NCBI RefSeq assembly: GCF_900104815.1 | Contig: NZ_FNTD01000004.1 | Coordinates: 1,054,001 to 1,118,000, forward strand | Source of the DNA: Streptomyces misionensis | Lineage (GTDB): Bacteria > Actinomycetota > Actinomycetes > Streptomycetales > Streptomycetaceae | DNA length: 64,000 nt | Direction: 5' to 3' | Shown: positions 49,899 through 58,538 of the stretch, one piece after another | How positions within the stretch are numbered: the stretch's first letter is position 1 | Layout of the letters: each line of letters starts with the position of its first letter | Made by a program: the position numbers and the translations under genes | The notes under the pieces: model-generated | Database searches by the model: none | Told to the model about the DNA's origin: nothing | What the model saw: the letters and a program-made list of their open reading frames with translations, nothing else

Positions 49899-50843
49899 CT
49901 AGAGCGCCACCCCCGGCCCCCGCAGCAGCGCGGCCGCGGCGGCACCCACCAGGCCCGCGTCGGTGCCCATCTGCGCGGGTACGACCGTCAGCCGCCGTAC
50001 GAAGGACAGGGTGGCGTAGTCGGTGAGCGCCTTGCGCAGCGGGGTGAAGAGGACGTCGCCCGCGTTGCCGACGCCGCCGCCGATCACCGCGATGTCGATC
50101 TCGACCAGGGTCGCGGTGGCGGCGATACCGGCGGCCAGGGCCCGCGCGGCCCGCTCGAAGGAGGCCGTCGCGACCGGGTCGCCCGACCGGGCGGCGGCGG
50201 CCACCGCGGCGGCCGAGGCGTCGCCGTCGGGGCCCGGGAGCCAGCCCTCCTCCAGGGCGCGGCGGGCGATGTTGGGCCCGCTGGCGATGCGCTCCACGCA
50301 GCCGCGCGAGCCGCACGGGCAGGGATCGCCGTCGAGGTCGACGCTGATGTGGCCGATGTGGCCGGCGTTGCCGGTCGGCCCGGGGTGCAGCCGTCCGCCG
50401 AGCACCAGGCCGCCGCCCACGCCCGTGGAGACCACCATGCACAGCGCGTTGTCGTGGCCGCGGGCGGCGCCCTGCCAGTGCTCGGCCGCGGTGATCGCCA
50501 CCCCGTCGCCGATCAGCTCGACCGGCAGTCCGCCGGTGGCCGTGCGCACCCGCTCGACCAGCGGGAAGCCCCGCCAGCCGGGCACGTTCACGGGGCTGAC
50601 GGTGCCCGCGACGGCGTCCACCGGACCCGCGCTGCCGATGCCGACCGAGCGGACGTTCCCCCACGCGGACGACACCGCGAGATCGGCGAGCACCTCCTCG
50701 ACGGCCCGCATCACCGTCTCGCCGTCTTGCCGGGCGGGCGTGGCGCGCTGCGCCCGCTCCAGGATCAGTCCGCGGCCGTCCACCAGTCCGCCGGCGATCT
50801 TGGTGCCGCCGATGTCCAGGGCTGCCACGAGGTCGGTGCGCAT
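49899..50843 (-). CDS. ROK-family sugar kinase (glucokinase-like)
   Basis: A 314-aa kinase from ATG 50843, with GGGGAG about 12 bases upstream. VAALDIGGTKIAGGLVDGRG is the phosphate-1 ATP motif, VSTGVGGGLVLGGRLH the adenosine/phosphate-2 region, and GHISVDLDGDPCPCGSRGCVE the HxxxD...CxCGxxGC zinc motif. It phosphorylates glucose, N-acetylglucosamine or another hexose. It lacks a helix-turn-helix, so it is an enzyme and not a regulator. It is divergent from the LacI regulator at 51061, with a perfect palindromic operator in the gap between, so the regulator probably controls it. Confidence 0.92.
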   Translation of the reverse strand: MRTDLVAALDIGGTKIAGGLVDGRGLILERAQRATPARQDGETVMRAVEEVLADLAVSSAWGNVRSVGIGSAGPVDAVAGTVSPVNVPGWRGFPLVERVRTATGGLPVELIGDGVAITAAEHWQGAARGHDNALCMVVSTGVGGGLVLGGRLHPGPTGNAGHIGHISVDLDGDPCPCGSRGCVERIASGPNIARRALEEGWLPGPDGDASAAAVAAAARSGDPVATASFERAARALAAGIAATATLVEIDIAVIGGGVGNAGDVLFTPLRKALTDYATLSFVRRLTVVPAQMGTDAGLVGAAAAALLRGPGVAL

Positions 50844-50953
50844 CAGAGTCGGATCTCCCCGTTGAACGATCGAAAGAGCTGTGGACGAGCGGGCCGGCCG
50901 TGGCGGTGGGGGTGCGGGCCCGCGAAAAGCGGTGGTCAGTCTCTCGCGCACCT

Positions 50954-50965
50954 GACAACGTTGTC
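50954..50965. promoter_or_regulatory. LacI-type palindromic operator
   Basis: GACAACGTTGTC is a perfect 12-bp palindrome with a central CG, the form typical of LacI-family operators. It lies in the intergenic region between the divergent ROK kinase (50843) and LacI regulator (51061) genes, 50-110 bp from each start. A TATGCT hexamer at 50973-50978 follows it. Confidence 0.7.
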
Positions 50966-51060
50966 CAGGCTCTATGCTCGACGCCACATCCTCATATCAG
51001 CCCATGGGCCGTCGCATCACCCCCATGGGGAACACGGACGACAGGACAGGACAGCGCATC

Positions 51061-52110
51061 GTGCCCGAGACGACCCGCCGCGCAGAACGCTTCCCCGGGA
51101 ACCGGTACGGCAACCGCCCGACGATGAAGGACGTGGCGGCGCGCGCCGGGGTGGGGCTGAAGACGGTGTCGCGGGTGGTCAACGGCGAGCCCGGGGTCAC
51201 CCCGGACACCGAGCGCCGGGTGCAGGAGGCCATCGACGCCCTGGGCTTCCGCCGCAACGACAGCGCGCGGGTGCTGCGCAAGGGCCGCACGGCGAGCATA
51301 GGACTCGTGCTGGAGGACCTGGCGGACCCCTTCTACGGCCCGCTGAGCCGTGCGGTGGAGGAGGTCGCCCGCTCGCACGGCGCACTGCTGATCAACGGCT
51401 CCAGCGCCGAGGACCCGGAGCGCGAGCGGGAGTTGGCGCTGGCGCTGTGCGCGCGGCGGGTGGACGGTCTGGTGGTGATCCCGGCCGGGGGCGACCACCG
51501 CTATCTGGAGCCGGAGATCCGGGCGGGCGTGGCGACGGTGTTCGTGGACCGCCCGGCCGGGCGGATCGACGCCGACGTGGTGCTGTCGGACAACTTCGGC
51601 GGGGCCCGCGACGGCGTGGCGCACCTGATCGCGCACGGCCACCGCCGGATCGGGTTCATCGGCGACATGCCCCGCATCCACACCGCGGCGGAGCGGCTGC
51701 GCGGCTACCGGGCGGCCATGGAGGACGCCGGGATACCGGTCGAGGACCGCTGGATGTCGCTCGGGGTGACGGTCCCGGAGCGGGTGCGCCGGGCGGCGCT
51801 GGAGATGCTGTCCGGGCCCGATCCGGTCACCGCGATCTTCACGGGCAACAACCGGGTGACGGTCACCGTGGTCCGGGTCCTCGCCGAACAGTCCCGGCAG
51901 GTGGCGCTGGTCGGGTTCGACGACTTCGAGCTGGCCGATCTGCTGCGGCCGGGCGTCACGGTCGTCGCACAGGACGCGGCGGCCCTCGGCCGTACGGCGG
52001 CCGAGCGGCTCTTCCGCCAGCTGGACGGCGGGTTCGTCGCGCCGGAGCGGATCGAGCTGCCCACCCGACTGGTCGAGCGCGGCTCGGGCGAGCTGCCCCC
52101 GGCCCGCTGA
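51061..52110 (+). CDS. LacI-family transcriptional regulator
   Basis: About 349 aa from GTG 51061, the best-supported start; in-frame ATGs at 50974, 51004 and 51025 would add an unconserved, disordered extension. The helix-turn-helix is PTMKDVAARAGVGLKTVSRVVNGEPGVTPDT, and the following periplasmic-binding-protein fold contains ASIGLVLEDLADPFYGPLSRAVEEVAR and LVGFDDFELADLLRPGVT. It is a normal-length LacI/GalR repressor. The divergent sugar kinase and operator at 50954 point to sugar-responsive control of that kinase. The next gene is seven bases downstream and probably co-transcribed. Confidence 0.9.
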   Translation: MPETTRRAERFPGNRYGNRPTMKDVAARAGVGLKTVSRVVNGEPGVTPDTERRVQEAIDALGFRRNDSARVLRKGRTASIGLVLEDLADPFYGPLSRAVEEVARSHGALLINGSSAEDPERERELALALCARRVDGLVVIPAGGDHRYLEPEIRAGVATVFVDRPAGRIDADVVLSDNFGGARDGVAHLIAHGHRRIGFIGDMPRIHTAAERLRGYRAAMEDAGIPVEDRWMSLGVTVPERVRRAALEMLSGPDPVTAIFTGNNRVTVTVVRVLAEQSRQVALVGFDDFELADLLRPGVTVVAQDAAALGRTAAERLFRQLDGGFVAPERIELPTRLVERGSGELPPAR

Positions 52111-52117
52111 GGCGCCC

Positions 52118-52852
52118 ATGGCCACGCTGGAGGAGCTGGGGCTCGCCGGGGTACCGCGCGAGGACCCGCTGACGTACCCCGGCGCGTGGCCCGCCGCCTC
52201 CGGGGTGCTGCACGGCGACCGGTGGCTGCCGCCTGAGCGGCTGGTGTACGAGGACCGGTCGCCGCTGCTCGCGGTCGGCTCCAACGCCTGCCCCGGCCAG
52301 CTGCGGCACAAGCTGGCCGAGTTCGGGCTGGGCTCCTCCACCGTGCCGATGGTGCGGGCCACCGTGACCGGCGTCCGCGTGGGGGTCTCCGCGCACGTCA
52401 GCCGCATGGGCTACGTCTCGGCCTCACCGGTCGAGGCGCCCGGCGAGGCGGTGGGGCTGTTCGTCCTCTGGCTGGACCGGCGGCAGCTGGACGTGATCGA
52501 CGCCGGTGAGGGGGCGCCGCTGCCGGCCGGCAACTTCCGGCGGGCCTGGCTGCCCGCGCCGGACGTGCGGGTCGAATTGGCCGACGGGGTCGCGCTGCCG
52601 GGCGTCCACGCGTACGTCAACCGGCGCGGGGTGCTGCGCGACGGCACCGGAGCACCCCGCGCCCATCCGGGGCAGCGCCCGCTGCTGACCGAACTCCTCG
52701 GGGCCTGCGCCGAGTTGCGGGAGCTGTTCGGGACCACCCCGGAGGAGTTCAGCGCGCGGGCGCGCGGGGACGCCGGGCTGTGCGCGCGGGGCACCCGGCT
52801 GTTCGCCGAGCGGGACTGGGTGATGGCGTCCGGGCTCGAACGCCATCTGTGA
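52118..52852 (+). CDS. Conserved hypothetical protein, operon with LacI gene
   Basis: A 244-aa protein from ATG 52118, seven bases after the LacI stop. The segment LLAVGSNACPGQLRHKLAEFG looks like the phosphate-type Gly-Ser-Asn loop at the start of gamma-glutamylcyclotransferase-like (GGCT/BtrG) folds, followed by beta strands, but key catalytic residues cannot be assigned. The C-terminal half has a helical section (LLTELLGACAELRELFGTTPEEFSARA). The probable role is a small-molecule cyclotransferase or lyase-like protein; this is weak. Conserved in Streptomyces near the same neighbours, by my recollection. Confidence 0.65.
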   Translation: MATLEELGLAGVPREDPLTYPGAWPAASGVLHGDRWLPPERLVYEDRSPLLAVGSNACPGQLRHKLAEFGLGSSTVPMVRATVTGVRVGVSAHVSRMGYVSASPVEAPGEAVGLFVLWLDRRQLDVIDAGEGAPLPAGNFRRAWLPAPDVRVELADGVALPGVHAYVNRRGVLRDGTGAPRAHPGQRPLLTELLGACAELRELFGTTPEEFSARARGDAGLCARGTRLFAERDWVMASGLERHL

Positions 52853-52866
52853 CCGGTCCGCTTCCG

Positions 52867-54165
52867 CTACTGCGCGGAGGCGGTGAGATCGCCGCGCCGG
52901 GGCGCCGCGAAGCCCTCCAGGGCGGCGCGGGTGAGCCCGGTGCGCTCCTGGACCTCGGCGGGGTCGAGGGCACCGCAGTCCAGGCCGCGCAGCAGATAGC
53001 CGCCGAGGGCCTTGGCGGTGGCGGGCTCGTCCATGACGTCGCCGCCGGCCCGGCTCGCGTAGCGGGCGAGGCGGTCCGCGGCCTGCTCGAAGCCCTCGCG
53101 ATAGAAGGCGAAGACGGCCGCGTAGCGGGTCGGGATGTGGCCGGGGTGCATGTCCCAGCCCTGGTAGTAGGCGCGGGCGAGGGCGCGGCGGGTGAGGCCG
53201 TAGTGCAGCCGCCAGGCGTCGTGCACCCGGTCGGTGGGGCCCACCGGGAGCACGTTGGTGGAGCCGTCCGAGACGCGTACGCCGGTGCCCGCGGCGGCGA
53301 CCTGCATGACCGCCTTGGCGTGGTCGGCGGCCGGGTGGTCGCTGGCCTGGTGGGCGGCGGAGACGCCCAGGCAGGCGCTGTAGTCGAAGGTGCCGTAGTG
53401 CAGTCCGGTGGCGCGGCCCTCGGCGGCCTGGATCATCCGGGCGACGGTGGCGGTGCCGTCGGTGGCGAGGATGGCCTGGCTGGTCTCGATCTGGATCTCG
53501 AAGCCGAGCCGTCCGGCGTCGAGGCCGTGCGTCTTCTCGAAGGCCTCCAGGATCCGCACGAAGGCGCTCACCTGTTCGGGATAGGTGACCTTCGGCAGGG
53601 TGAGCACCAGGCCGTCGGGGAGGCCGCCCGCCGCCATCAGACCGGTGAGGAAGACGTCGAGGGTGCGGATGCCCCGCTCGCGCACCGCGGCCTCCATGCA
53701 CTTCATGCGGATGCCCGTGTACGGCGCCGCCGTGCCGCTGCCCGCGGCCTCGGCGATCAGCCGGGCGGCACGGGCCGCGGCCGCGTCCTCCTCGGCGTCG
53801 GGGCGGGGGCCGTAGCCGTCCTCGAAGTCGACCCGCAGGTCCTCGATCGGTTCGCGCTCCAGCTTGGCGCGGACACGGGAGTAGACCGGCTCGGCGAGGT
53901 CGTCGGCGAGGCCGAGGACGGCCGCGAACGAGGCGGCGTCCGGGGCGTGTTCGTCCAGCGCGGCCAGCGCCCGGTCGCCCCAGGAGCGGACGGTGTCGGC
54001 GGCGAAGACGTCGCCGGGGACGTAGACGGTGTGGACCGGCTGCCGGGTGCCGGGGTCCCCGGGGTAGCGGCGCGCCAGCTCCGCGTCGACCGGTGCGAGC
54101 AAGGCGCTGATCTCCTCGCCGACGGCGCCGGTGAGGCTTGTCGCCACCTTCTCCTGCTGACCCAT
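52867..54165 (-). CDS. DUF6986/HpcH-HpaI-like aldolase-lyase family protein
   Basis: A 432-aa protein from ATG 54165, with GGAGGG six bases upstream. The TIM-barrel lyase motifs of the HpcH/HpaI/citE superfamily are visible: LRVDFEDGYG (acidic metal site), GIRMKCMEAAVRE, LGFEIQIETSQAI (Glu-x-x-E region) and LHYGTFDYSACLGV. The family was recently named DUF6986 in Streptomyces. Members cleave or condense small oxo-acids; CoA-ester lyases are the closest known. The TTCCG-CGGAA palindrome upstream suggests regulation. Substrate unknown. Confidence 0.82.
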   Translation of the reverse strand: MGQQEKVATSLTGAVGEEISALLAPVDAELARRYPGDPGTRQPVHTVYVPGDVFAADTVRSWGDRALAALDEHAPDAASFAAVLGLADDLAEPVYSRVRAKLEREPIEDLRVDFEDGYGPRPDAEEDAAAARAARLIAEAAGSGTAAPYTGIRMKCMEAAVRERGIRTLDVFLTGLMAAGGLPDGLVLTLPKVTYPEQVSAFVRILEAFEKTHGLDAGRLGFEIQIETSQAILATDGTATVARMIQAAEGRATGLHYGTFDYSACLGVSAAHQASDHPAADHAKAVMQVAAAGTGVRVSDGSTNVLPVGPTDRVHDAWRLHYGLTRRALARAYYQGWDMHPGHIPTRYAAVFAFYREGFEQAADRLARYASRAGGDVMDEPATAKALGGYLLRGLDCGALDPAEVQERTGLTRAALEGFAAPRRGDLTASAQ

Positions 54166-54180
54166 CCCACACCCTCCGAT

Positions 54181-54195
54181 TTCCGCTTCACGGAA
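54181..54195. promoter_or_regulatory. Palindrome TTCCG-N5-CGGAA before the DUF6986 gene
   Basis: TTCCGCTTCACGGAA has 5-bp perfect arms and lies 16-30 bp upstream of the ATG at 54165, with a further CGGAAT/ATCCG partial repeat extending to 54206. It overlaps the region where a minus-strand promoter is expected, so it may be an operator, for example of an IclR/GntR-type regulator. Confidence 0.4.
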
Positions 54196-54269
54196 TCAAC
54201 AATCCGTAGAATGAAGTTATCCGGCGTGGTTCCCGCTGGTCAACACCCCCGCGGCGTCTCCAGGATGCA

Positions 54270-54308
54270 CCGAGGCCCCCGTGACCGCGCGGGTCACGGG
54301 GGCCTCGG
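54270..54308 (-). terminator. 17-bp perfect hairpin after etfA
   Basis: CCGAGGCCCCCGTGACC (54270-54286) pairs without mismatch with GGTCACGGGGGCCTCGG (54292-54308) around a 5-base loop (GCGCG). It is 16 bp past the etfA stop and is therefore the terminator of the etfBA transcript on the minus strand. There is no U-tract. Confidence 0.8.
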
Positions 54309-54323
54309 ACGCCCTTGCGGGGA

Positions 54324-55286
54324 TCAGCCCTTGCGGGTCTTGATCTCCTCGGTCAGCTGCGGCACGACGTCGAACAGGTCGCCGACGACGCCGTAGTCGA
54401 CCAGCTCGAAGATCGGGGCCTCGGCGTCCTTGTTGACGGCCACGATGGTCTTCGAGGTCTGCATGCCGGCCCGGTGCTGGATCGCACCGGAGATGCCGTT
54501 GGCGATGTAGAGCTGCGGCGAGACCGACTTGCCGGTCTGGCCGACCTGGTTGGTGTGCGGGTACCAGCCGGCGTCGACGGCGGCGCGCGAGGCACCGACG
54601 GCCGCGCCGAGCTGGTCGGCGAGGGCCTCGATGATCGCGAAGTTCTCGGCGCCGTTGACACCGCGGCCGCCGGAGACCACGATCGCGGCCTCGGTCAGCT
54701 CCGGGCGGCCCGTGGACTCGCGCGGGGTGCGCGCGGTGACCTTGGTGCCGGTGGCCTTGTCGGAGAAGGTCACGGACAGGGCCTCGACGGCGCCCGCGGC
54801 CGGGGCGGCCTCCACGGCGGCCGAGTTCGGCTTGACCGTGATGACCGGGGTGCCCTTGACGACACGGGACTTGGTGGTGAAGGACGCGGCGAACACCGAC
54901 TGGGTGGCCACCGGGCCCTCGTCGCCGGCCTCCAGGTCGACGGCGTCGGTGATGATGCCGGAACCGATGCGCAGCGCCAGGCGGGCGGCGATCTCCTTGC
55001 CCTCGGCGGAGGACGGGACCAGCACGGCGGCCGGGGAGACGGCCTCGTAGGCGGCCTGGAGAGCGTCCACCTTGGGCACGACCAGGTACTCGGCGTACTC
55101 GGACGCGTCGTGGGTGAGGACCTTCACCGCGCCGTGCTCGGCGAGGGTGGCGGCGGTGTCGGCGGCGCCGTTGCCGAGCGCCACGGCGACGGGCTCACCG
55201 AGGCGGCGCGCCAGGGTCAGCAGCTCCAGGGTGGGCTTGCGGACGGCACCGTCCACGTGGTCGACGTAGACGAGGACTTCAGCCAT
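54324..55286 (-). CDS. etfA: Electron transfer flavoprotein subunit alpha
   Basis: A 320-aa protein from ATG 55286, with AGGAG nine bases upstream. The N-terminal ETF domain ([20 protein letters not shown]) is followed by the FAD-binding C-terminal domain with the signature [19 protein letters not shown] and [20 protein letters not shown] near residues 195-270, which bind FAD. Together with EtfB it carries electrons from acyl-CoA dehydrogenases and other flavoenzymes to the quinone pool. It lies 54 bp downstream of etfB, in the same operon, closed by the strong hairpin at 54270. Confidence 0.96.
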   Translation of the reverse strand: MAEVLVYVDHVDGAVRKPTLELLTLARRLGEPVAVALGNGAADTAATLAEHGAVKVLTHDASEYAEYLVVPKVDALQAAYEAVSPAAVLVPSSAEGKEIAARLALRIGSGIITDAVDLEAGDEGPVATQSVFAASFTTKSRVVKGTPVITVKPNSAAVEAAPAAGAVEALSVTFSDKATGTKVTARTPRESTGRPELTEAAIVVSGGRGVNGAENFAIIEALADQLGAAVGASRAAVDAGWYPHTNQVGQTGKSVSPQLYIANGISGAIQHRAGMQTSKTIVAVNKDAEAPIFELVDYGVVGDLFDVVPQLTEEIKTRKG

Positions 55287-55340
55287 GGGATTGCACTCCT
55301 GCGTAACGAAGTTGAGGGGGCGGTCAGCGGGGGCGAGCCC

Positions 55341-56126
55341 TTAGATGAACTTCTGGCTCGCGAGGAACTCAGCGAGCTGCTTGCCGCCCTCGCCCTCGTC
55401 CTTGACGATGGTGCCGGCCGTGCGGGCCGGACGCTCGGTCACGGCCTCGACCTTGGTGAACGCGCCGTCCAGGCCGACCTCTTCCGCCTCGATGTCGAGG
55501 TCGGACAGGTCCCAGGACTCCACCGGCTTCTTCTTGGCCGCCATGATGCCCTTGAAGGACGGGTAGCGGGCCTCGCCGGACTGGTCGGTCACGGAGACCA
55601 GGGCCGGCAGCTGGGCCTCCAGCTGCTCGGAGGCGGCGTCGCCGTCGCGGCGGCCCTTGACGGTGCCGTCCTCGACCGAGACCTCGGACAGCAGGGTGAC
55701 CTGCGGAACGCCCAGGCGCTCGGCGACCAGCGCGGGCACGACGCCCATGGTGCCGTCGGTGGAGGCCATGCCGGAGACGACCAGGTCGAAGCCGGCCTTC
55801 TCGATGGCCTTGGCCAGCACCAGAGAGGTGCCGATGGCGTCGGTGCCGTGCAGGTCGTCGTCCTCGACGTGGATGGCCTTGTCGGCGCCCATGGACAGGG
55901 CCTTGCGGAGCGCGTCCTTGGCGTCCTCGGGGCCGACCGTCAGCACGGTGACCTCGGCGTCGTCCGCGTCCTCCGCGATCTGCAGCGCCTGCTCGACCGC
56001 GTACTCGTCCAGCTCGGAGAGCAGACCGTCCACGTCGTCGCGGTCGACGGTCAGGTCATCGGCGAAGTGCCGGTCGCCAGTGGCGTCGGGCACGTACTTC
56101 ACAGTGACAACGATCCTCAAGCTCAC
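55341..56126 (-). CDS. etfB: Electron transfer flavoprotein subunit beta
   Basis: A 261-aa protein from GTG 56126, with AGGAGAG seven bases upstream. It is a full-length EtfB: MRIVVTVKYVPDATGDRHF at the start, the LALSMGADKAIHV-type loop (RKALSMGADKAIHVEDD), the DGTMGVVPALVAERLGVPQVTLL AMP-binding signature region and the C-terminal AKKKPVESWDLSDL recognition loop. It binds AMP and forms a heterodimer with EtfA; the partners transfer electrons from beta-oxidation dehydrogenases. It is the first gene of the minus-strand etfBA operon. Confidence 0.96.
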   Translation of the reverse strand: MSLRIVVTVKYVPDATGDRHFADDLTVDRDDVDGLLSELDEYAVEQALQIAEDADDAEVTVLTVGPEDAKDALRKALSMGADKAIHVEDDDLHGTDAIGTSLVLAKAIEKAGFDLVVSGMASTDGTMGVVPALVAERLGVPQVTLLSEVSVEDGTVKGRRDGDAASEQLEAQLPALVSVTDQSGEARYPSFKGIMAAKKKPVESWDLSDLDIEAEEVGLDGAFTKVEAVTERPARTAGTIVKDEGEGGKQLAEFLASQKFI

Positions 56127-56354
56127 GCCGGCTCTCCTACTGCATCGTGATTTCCTGGCTGCCTCTTGCAGGCAGCATAGGCGCCTGAAGCGGCCGTTCC
56201 CGGTCGGGGCCGCAACGCGCTCCGACCGAGATATTACTCGTCAGTACACCCAGTTCGTCCCCGCTAAGCAAGCGCTTTGAACTGTGACGTTCGCAACGCA
56301 GCGTAACCGGAACCCGACGGCTCCGCAGGGGTACAGGACGTGATCAATGCCGCA

Positions 56355-56864
56355 TCAGTCGCGCAGCGCCGTGAAGCGGCCCTGGTGATAGAGGAGGGGG
56401 CGCCCGGCACCCGTCGGATCGCCGTGGAGGACCTCGGCGAGCACGATCCGGTGGTCGCCCGCCGGGACCCGGGTGTCGATCCGGCACACCAGCCAGGCGA
56501 GCACGTCGTCCAGCACCGGCACCCCCTCGGGACCCTCCCGCCAGGCGGTGGCCGCGCCGAACCGGTCGGCGCCGCTGCGGGCGAAGGTGGCGGCCAGTTC
56601 GTGCTGGTGCTCGCCGAGTATGTGGACGCCGACGTGGTCCGCCTCGGCTATCGCGGGCCAGCTGGAGGCGCCGGTGCCCACCCCGAAGGAGATCATCGGC
56701 GGCTCGGCGGAGACCGAGGTGAGGGAGGTGGCGGTGAAGCCGACCGGTCCGGCGGCGCCGCGCGCGGTGATCACCGCGACACCGGCGGCGTGCCGGCGGA
56801 AGGTGGAGCGCAGCAGATCGGGAGAGGCGAGCTGGTGGGTGCCGAGTCCGGGCAGGGCCGTCAT
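56355..56864 (-). CDS. Flavin reductase-family protein
   Basis: A 169-aa split-barrel flavoprotein from ATG 56864. Characteristic motifs are LLRSTFRRHAAGVAVITARG, GFTATSLTSVSAEPPMISFGV (flavin-binding) and HVGVHILGEHQHELA followed by RFGAATAW. It matches the HpaC/SsuE-like FMN/NADH reductase group, which supplies reduced flavin to a monooxygenase partner. A 26-aa cysteine-rich leader peptide gene lies 45 bp upstream (56909-56989), so expression probably responds to cysteine or sulfur status. No monooxygenase partner lies nearby. Confidence 0.87.
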   Translation of the reverse strand: MTALPGLGTHQLASPDLLRSTFRRHAAGVAVITARGAAGPVGFTATSLTSVSAEPPMISFGVGTGASSWPAIAEADHVGVHILGEHQHELAATFARSGADRFGAATAWREGPEGVPVLDDVLAWLVCRIDTRVPAGDHRIVLAEVLHGDPTGAGRPLLYHQGRFTALRD

Positions 56865-56908
56865 GGAGTTGTCCTTCTGTTCGGGGGGACGAGCGGGTCC
56901 GTGGCTGC

Positions 56909-56989
56909 TCAGTGACCCGGACAGCAGGCGCTCGCGGTACGCGCCAGGTCGACGTGGGGCCGCCCGTGGAGAAGGAGTTCGATCGGCAT
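56909..56989 (-). CDS. Cysteine-rich putative leader peptide (26 aa)
   Basis: A 26-aa ORF, start ATG 56989, ending HVDLARTASACCPGH before the TGA at 56909-56911. The HVDLxRxxSAxCP signature is recognised in Streptomyces putative leader peptides located in front of sulfur-metabolism genes. The tandem TGC-TGT codons near the end are suited to cysteine-dependent ribosome stalling. A TATCGT hexamer lies about 16-21 bp before the ATG, so the transcript leader is short. The flavin reductase gene follows 45 bp downstream, where a regulated ribosome site or terminator could act. Confidence 0.75.
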   Translation of the reverse strand: MPIELLLHGRPHVDLARTASACCPGH

Positions 56990-57072
56990 ACGGTCAGGCT
57001 GACGATAGGTGGTGGGCACAGTCAAGTGCGGCCCGGGAACTGGGACGCCTCTCACCTGGTGCCGAAACCCCC

Positions 57073-57399
57073 TCAAACCGCTTCCCCCAGCGCCGCGATG
57101 ACATCGGCCTTGCGGGGCAGACCCGCGGCGCGGCGCACGACCGTCCCCCGTGCGTCGAGGACCAGCACGGTGGGTGTCTTCACGATGCCGAGGGCGCGTA
57201 CGAGCTCCAGCCGGGCCTCGGCGTCGATCTCCACGTGGGCGACGCCGGGCACCATGGCCGCGACCTCGCCGAGCACGCGCCGGGTGGCCCGGCAAGGTGC
57301 GCAGAAGGCGGTGGAGAACTGGACGAGCGTGGCCCGTTCGCCGAGACCCGTGCCGAGTTCGGCGGCGCTCAGCCGCCCGGCGTCGTCGCGCCCGCTCAC
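57073..57399 (-). CDS. Thioredoxin-family protein
   Basis: A 108-aa protein from GTG 57399, behind GGGAGGGCAAGG. The thioredoxin fold is complete: LVQFSTAFCAPCRATRRVLG has the CAPC redox pair in place of the canonical CGPC, then VPGVAHVEIDAEARLELVRALGIVKTPTVLVLD with the cis-Pro (TPT) and the terminal helix KADVIAALGEAV. The altered dipeptide would raise the redox potential relative to classical thioredoxin, so a disulfide reductase or peroxide-related role is possible. It is transcribed alone, upstream of the leader/flavin reductase pair on the same strand. Confidence 0.9.
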   Translation of the reverse strand: MSGRDDAGRLSAAELGTGLGERATLVQFSTAFCAPCRATRRVLGEVAAMVPGVAHVEIDAEARLELVRALGIVKTPTVLVLDARGTVVRRAAGLPRKADVIAALGEAV

Positions 57400-57688
57400 C
57401 CTTGCCCTCCCGCTCCGCCGCCCGTGCGGCATCCGACGGACGCCGGCCGACGCCGGCGCCACGCGGCGTCAACAATCGGCGGGCCGTGGGGATTCCCGGC
57501 CGCCGGCGGTTGCCCCGGAGCGGGCCGCGGGCCGACGTGACGAGGATCTCGCCGCGGCGGGGCACCAGAACTGGCTACCCGCACGTTCTTGGGGCACGAT
57601 CTGCGAGACGCCGTAAACCTACGGCTGCGTAGCTTTCCCGCCGGGAGCCCCCCTTTCCCGAGCAGAGCAGAAAGGGTTCGTCCCACCC

Positions 57689-58417
57689 ATGGCAGAACTG
57701 GTCTACCGTCCCGTCATCGGATTCGCCAAGACGCTGTTCAAGGTCTGGGACCTGAAGATCGACTGCCAGGGGTCCTCGAACATCCCGCGCTCCGGCGGCG
57801 CCGTGCTGGTGAGCAATCACATCAGCTATCTGGACTTCATCTTCAGCGGGCTGGCCGCCCTGCCGCAGAACCGCCTGGTGCGGTTCATGGCGAAGGAGTC
57901 CGTGTTCCGGCACAGGATCTCCGGGCCGCTGATGCGCGGCATGAAGCACATCCCGGTGGACCGCGGGCAGGGCGAGGCCGCCTACGCGCACGCGCTGGAC
58001 TCGCTGCGCTCCGGGGAGGTCATCGGGGTGTTCCCGGAGGCCACCATCTCCCAGTCCTTCACCCTGAAGAGCTTCAAGTCGGGCGCGGCCCGGCTCGCCC
58101 AGGAGGCCGGGGTGCCGCTGGTCCCGATGGCGGTGTGGGGGACGCAGCGGCTGTGGACCAAGGGCCAGGCGCGCAACTTCAGACGCAGCCACCTGCCCGT
58201 CACCATCCGGGTGGGCGAGGCCCTGGAGGCGCCCCGCGACCAGTACGCCGGGGCGATCACCCGCCGGCTGCGTGAGCGCGTCCAGGAACTGCTGGAGGCC
58301 GCCCAGCGCGCCTATCCGGGCCGCCCGAAGGACGCCGAGGACTCCTGGTGGCTCCCCGCGCACCTTGGTGGCACGGCGCCGACGGCCGACGCGCTGCGGG
58401 CCGCCGAGGTCCACTGA
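57689..58417 (+). CDS. 1-acyl-sn-glycerol-3-phosphate acyltransferase (PlsC-like)
   Basis: A 242-aa protein from ATG 57689. The catalytic HX4D box is VSNHISYLDFIF, block II is FMAKESVFRHRISGPLMRGMKHIPVDR, and block III reads GVFPEATISQSF where the classical FPEGTRS has Ala for Gly. Block IV is VPLVPMAVWGT. It acylates lysophosphatidic acid to phosphatidic acid in membrane lipid synthesis, as a peripheral membrane enzyme. There is a short amphipathic N-terminus rather than a membrane helix, and a Trp/Pro tail. The FPEAT variant occurs in several actinobacterial acyltransferases. Confidence 0.9.
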   Translation: MAELVYRPVIGFAKTLFKVWDLKIDCQGSSNIPRSGGAVLVSNHISYLDFIFSGLAALPQNRLVRFMAKESVFRHRISGPLMRGMKHIPVDRGQGEAAYAHALDSLRSGEVIGVFPEATISQSFTLKSFKSGAARLAQEAGVPLVPMAVWGTQRLWTKGQARNFRRSHLPVTIRVGEALEAPRDQYAGAITRRLRERVQELLEAAQRAYPGRPKDAEDSWWLPAHLGGTAPTADALRAAEVH

Positions 58418-58538
58418 CACCCCGCACCGCCCGGTAGGGCGCGCGGTCACGACCCGGGCCCGGCCGGGGCGGTACGGGAACTCGCGGCCCAGGGCGGCCG
58501 CTTCACCGAGGCGCGGACAAGGGGGCACGACGCGCTCG

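Noticed and set aside
52424..54172. 582-codon frame sharing the strand with the DUF6986 gene
   Set aside because: Out-of-frame reading of the same region; the DUF6986 frame has lyase motifs and a good ribosome site, whereas this frame is Arg/Pro-rich.
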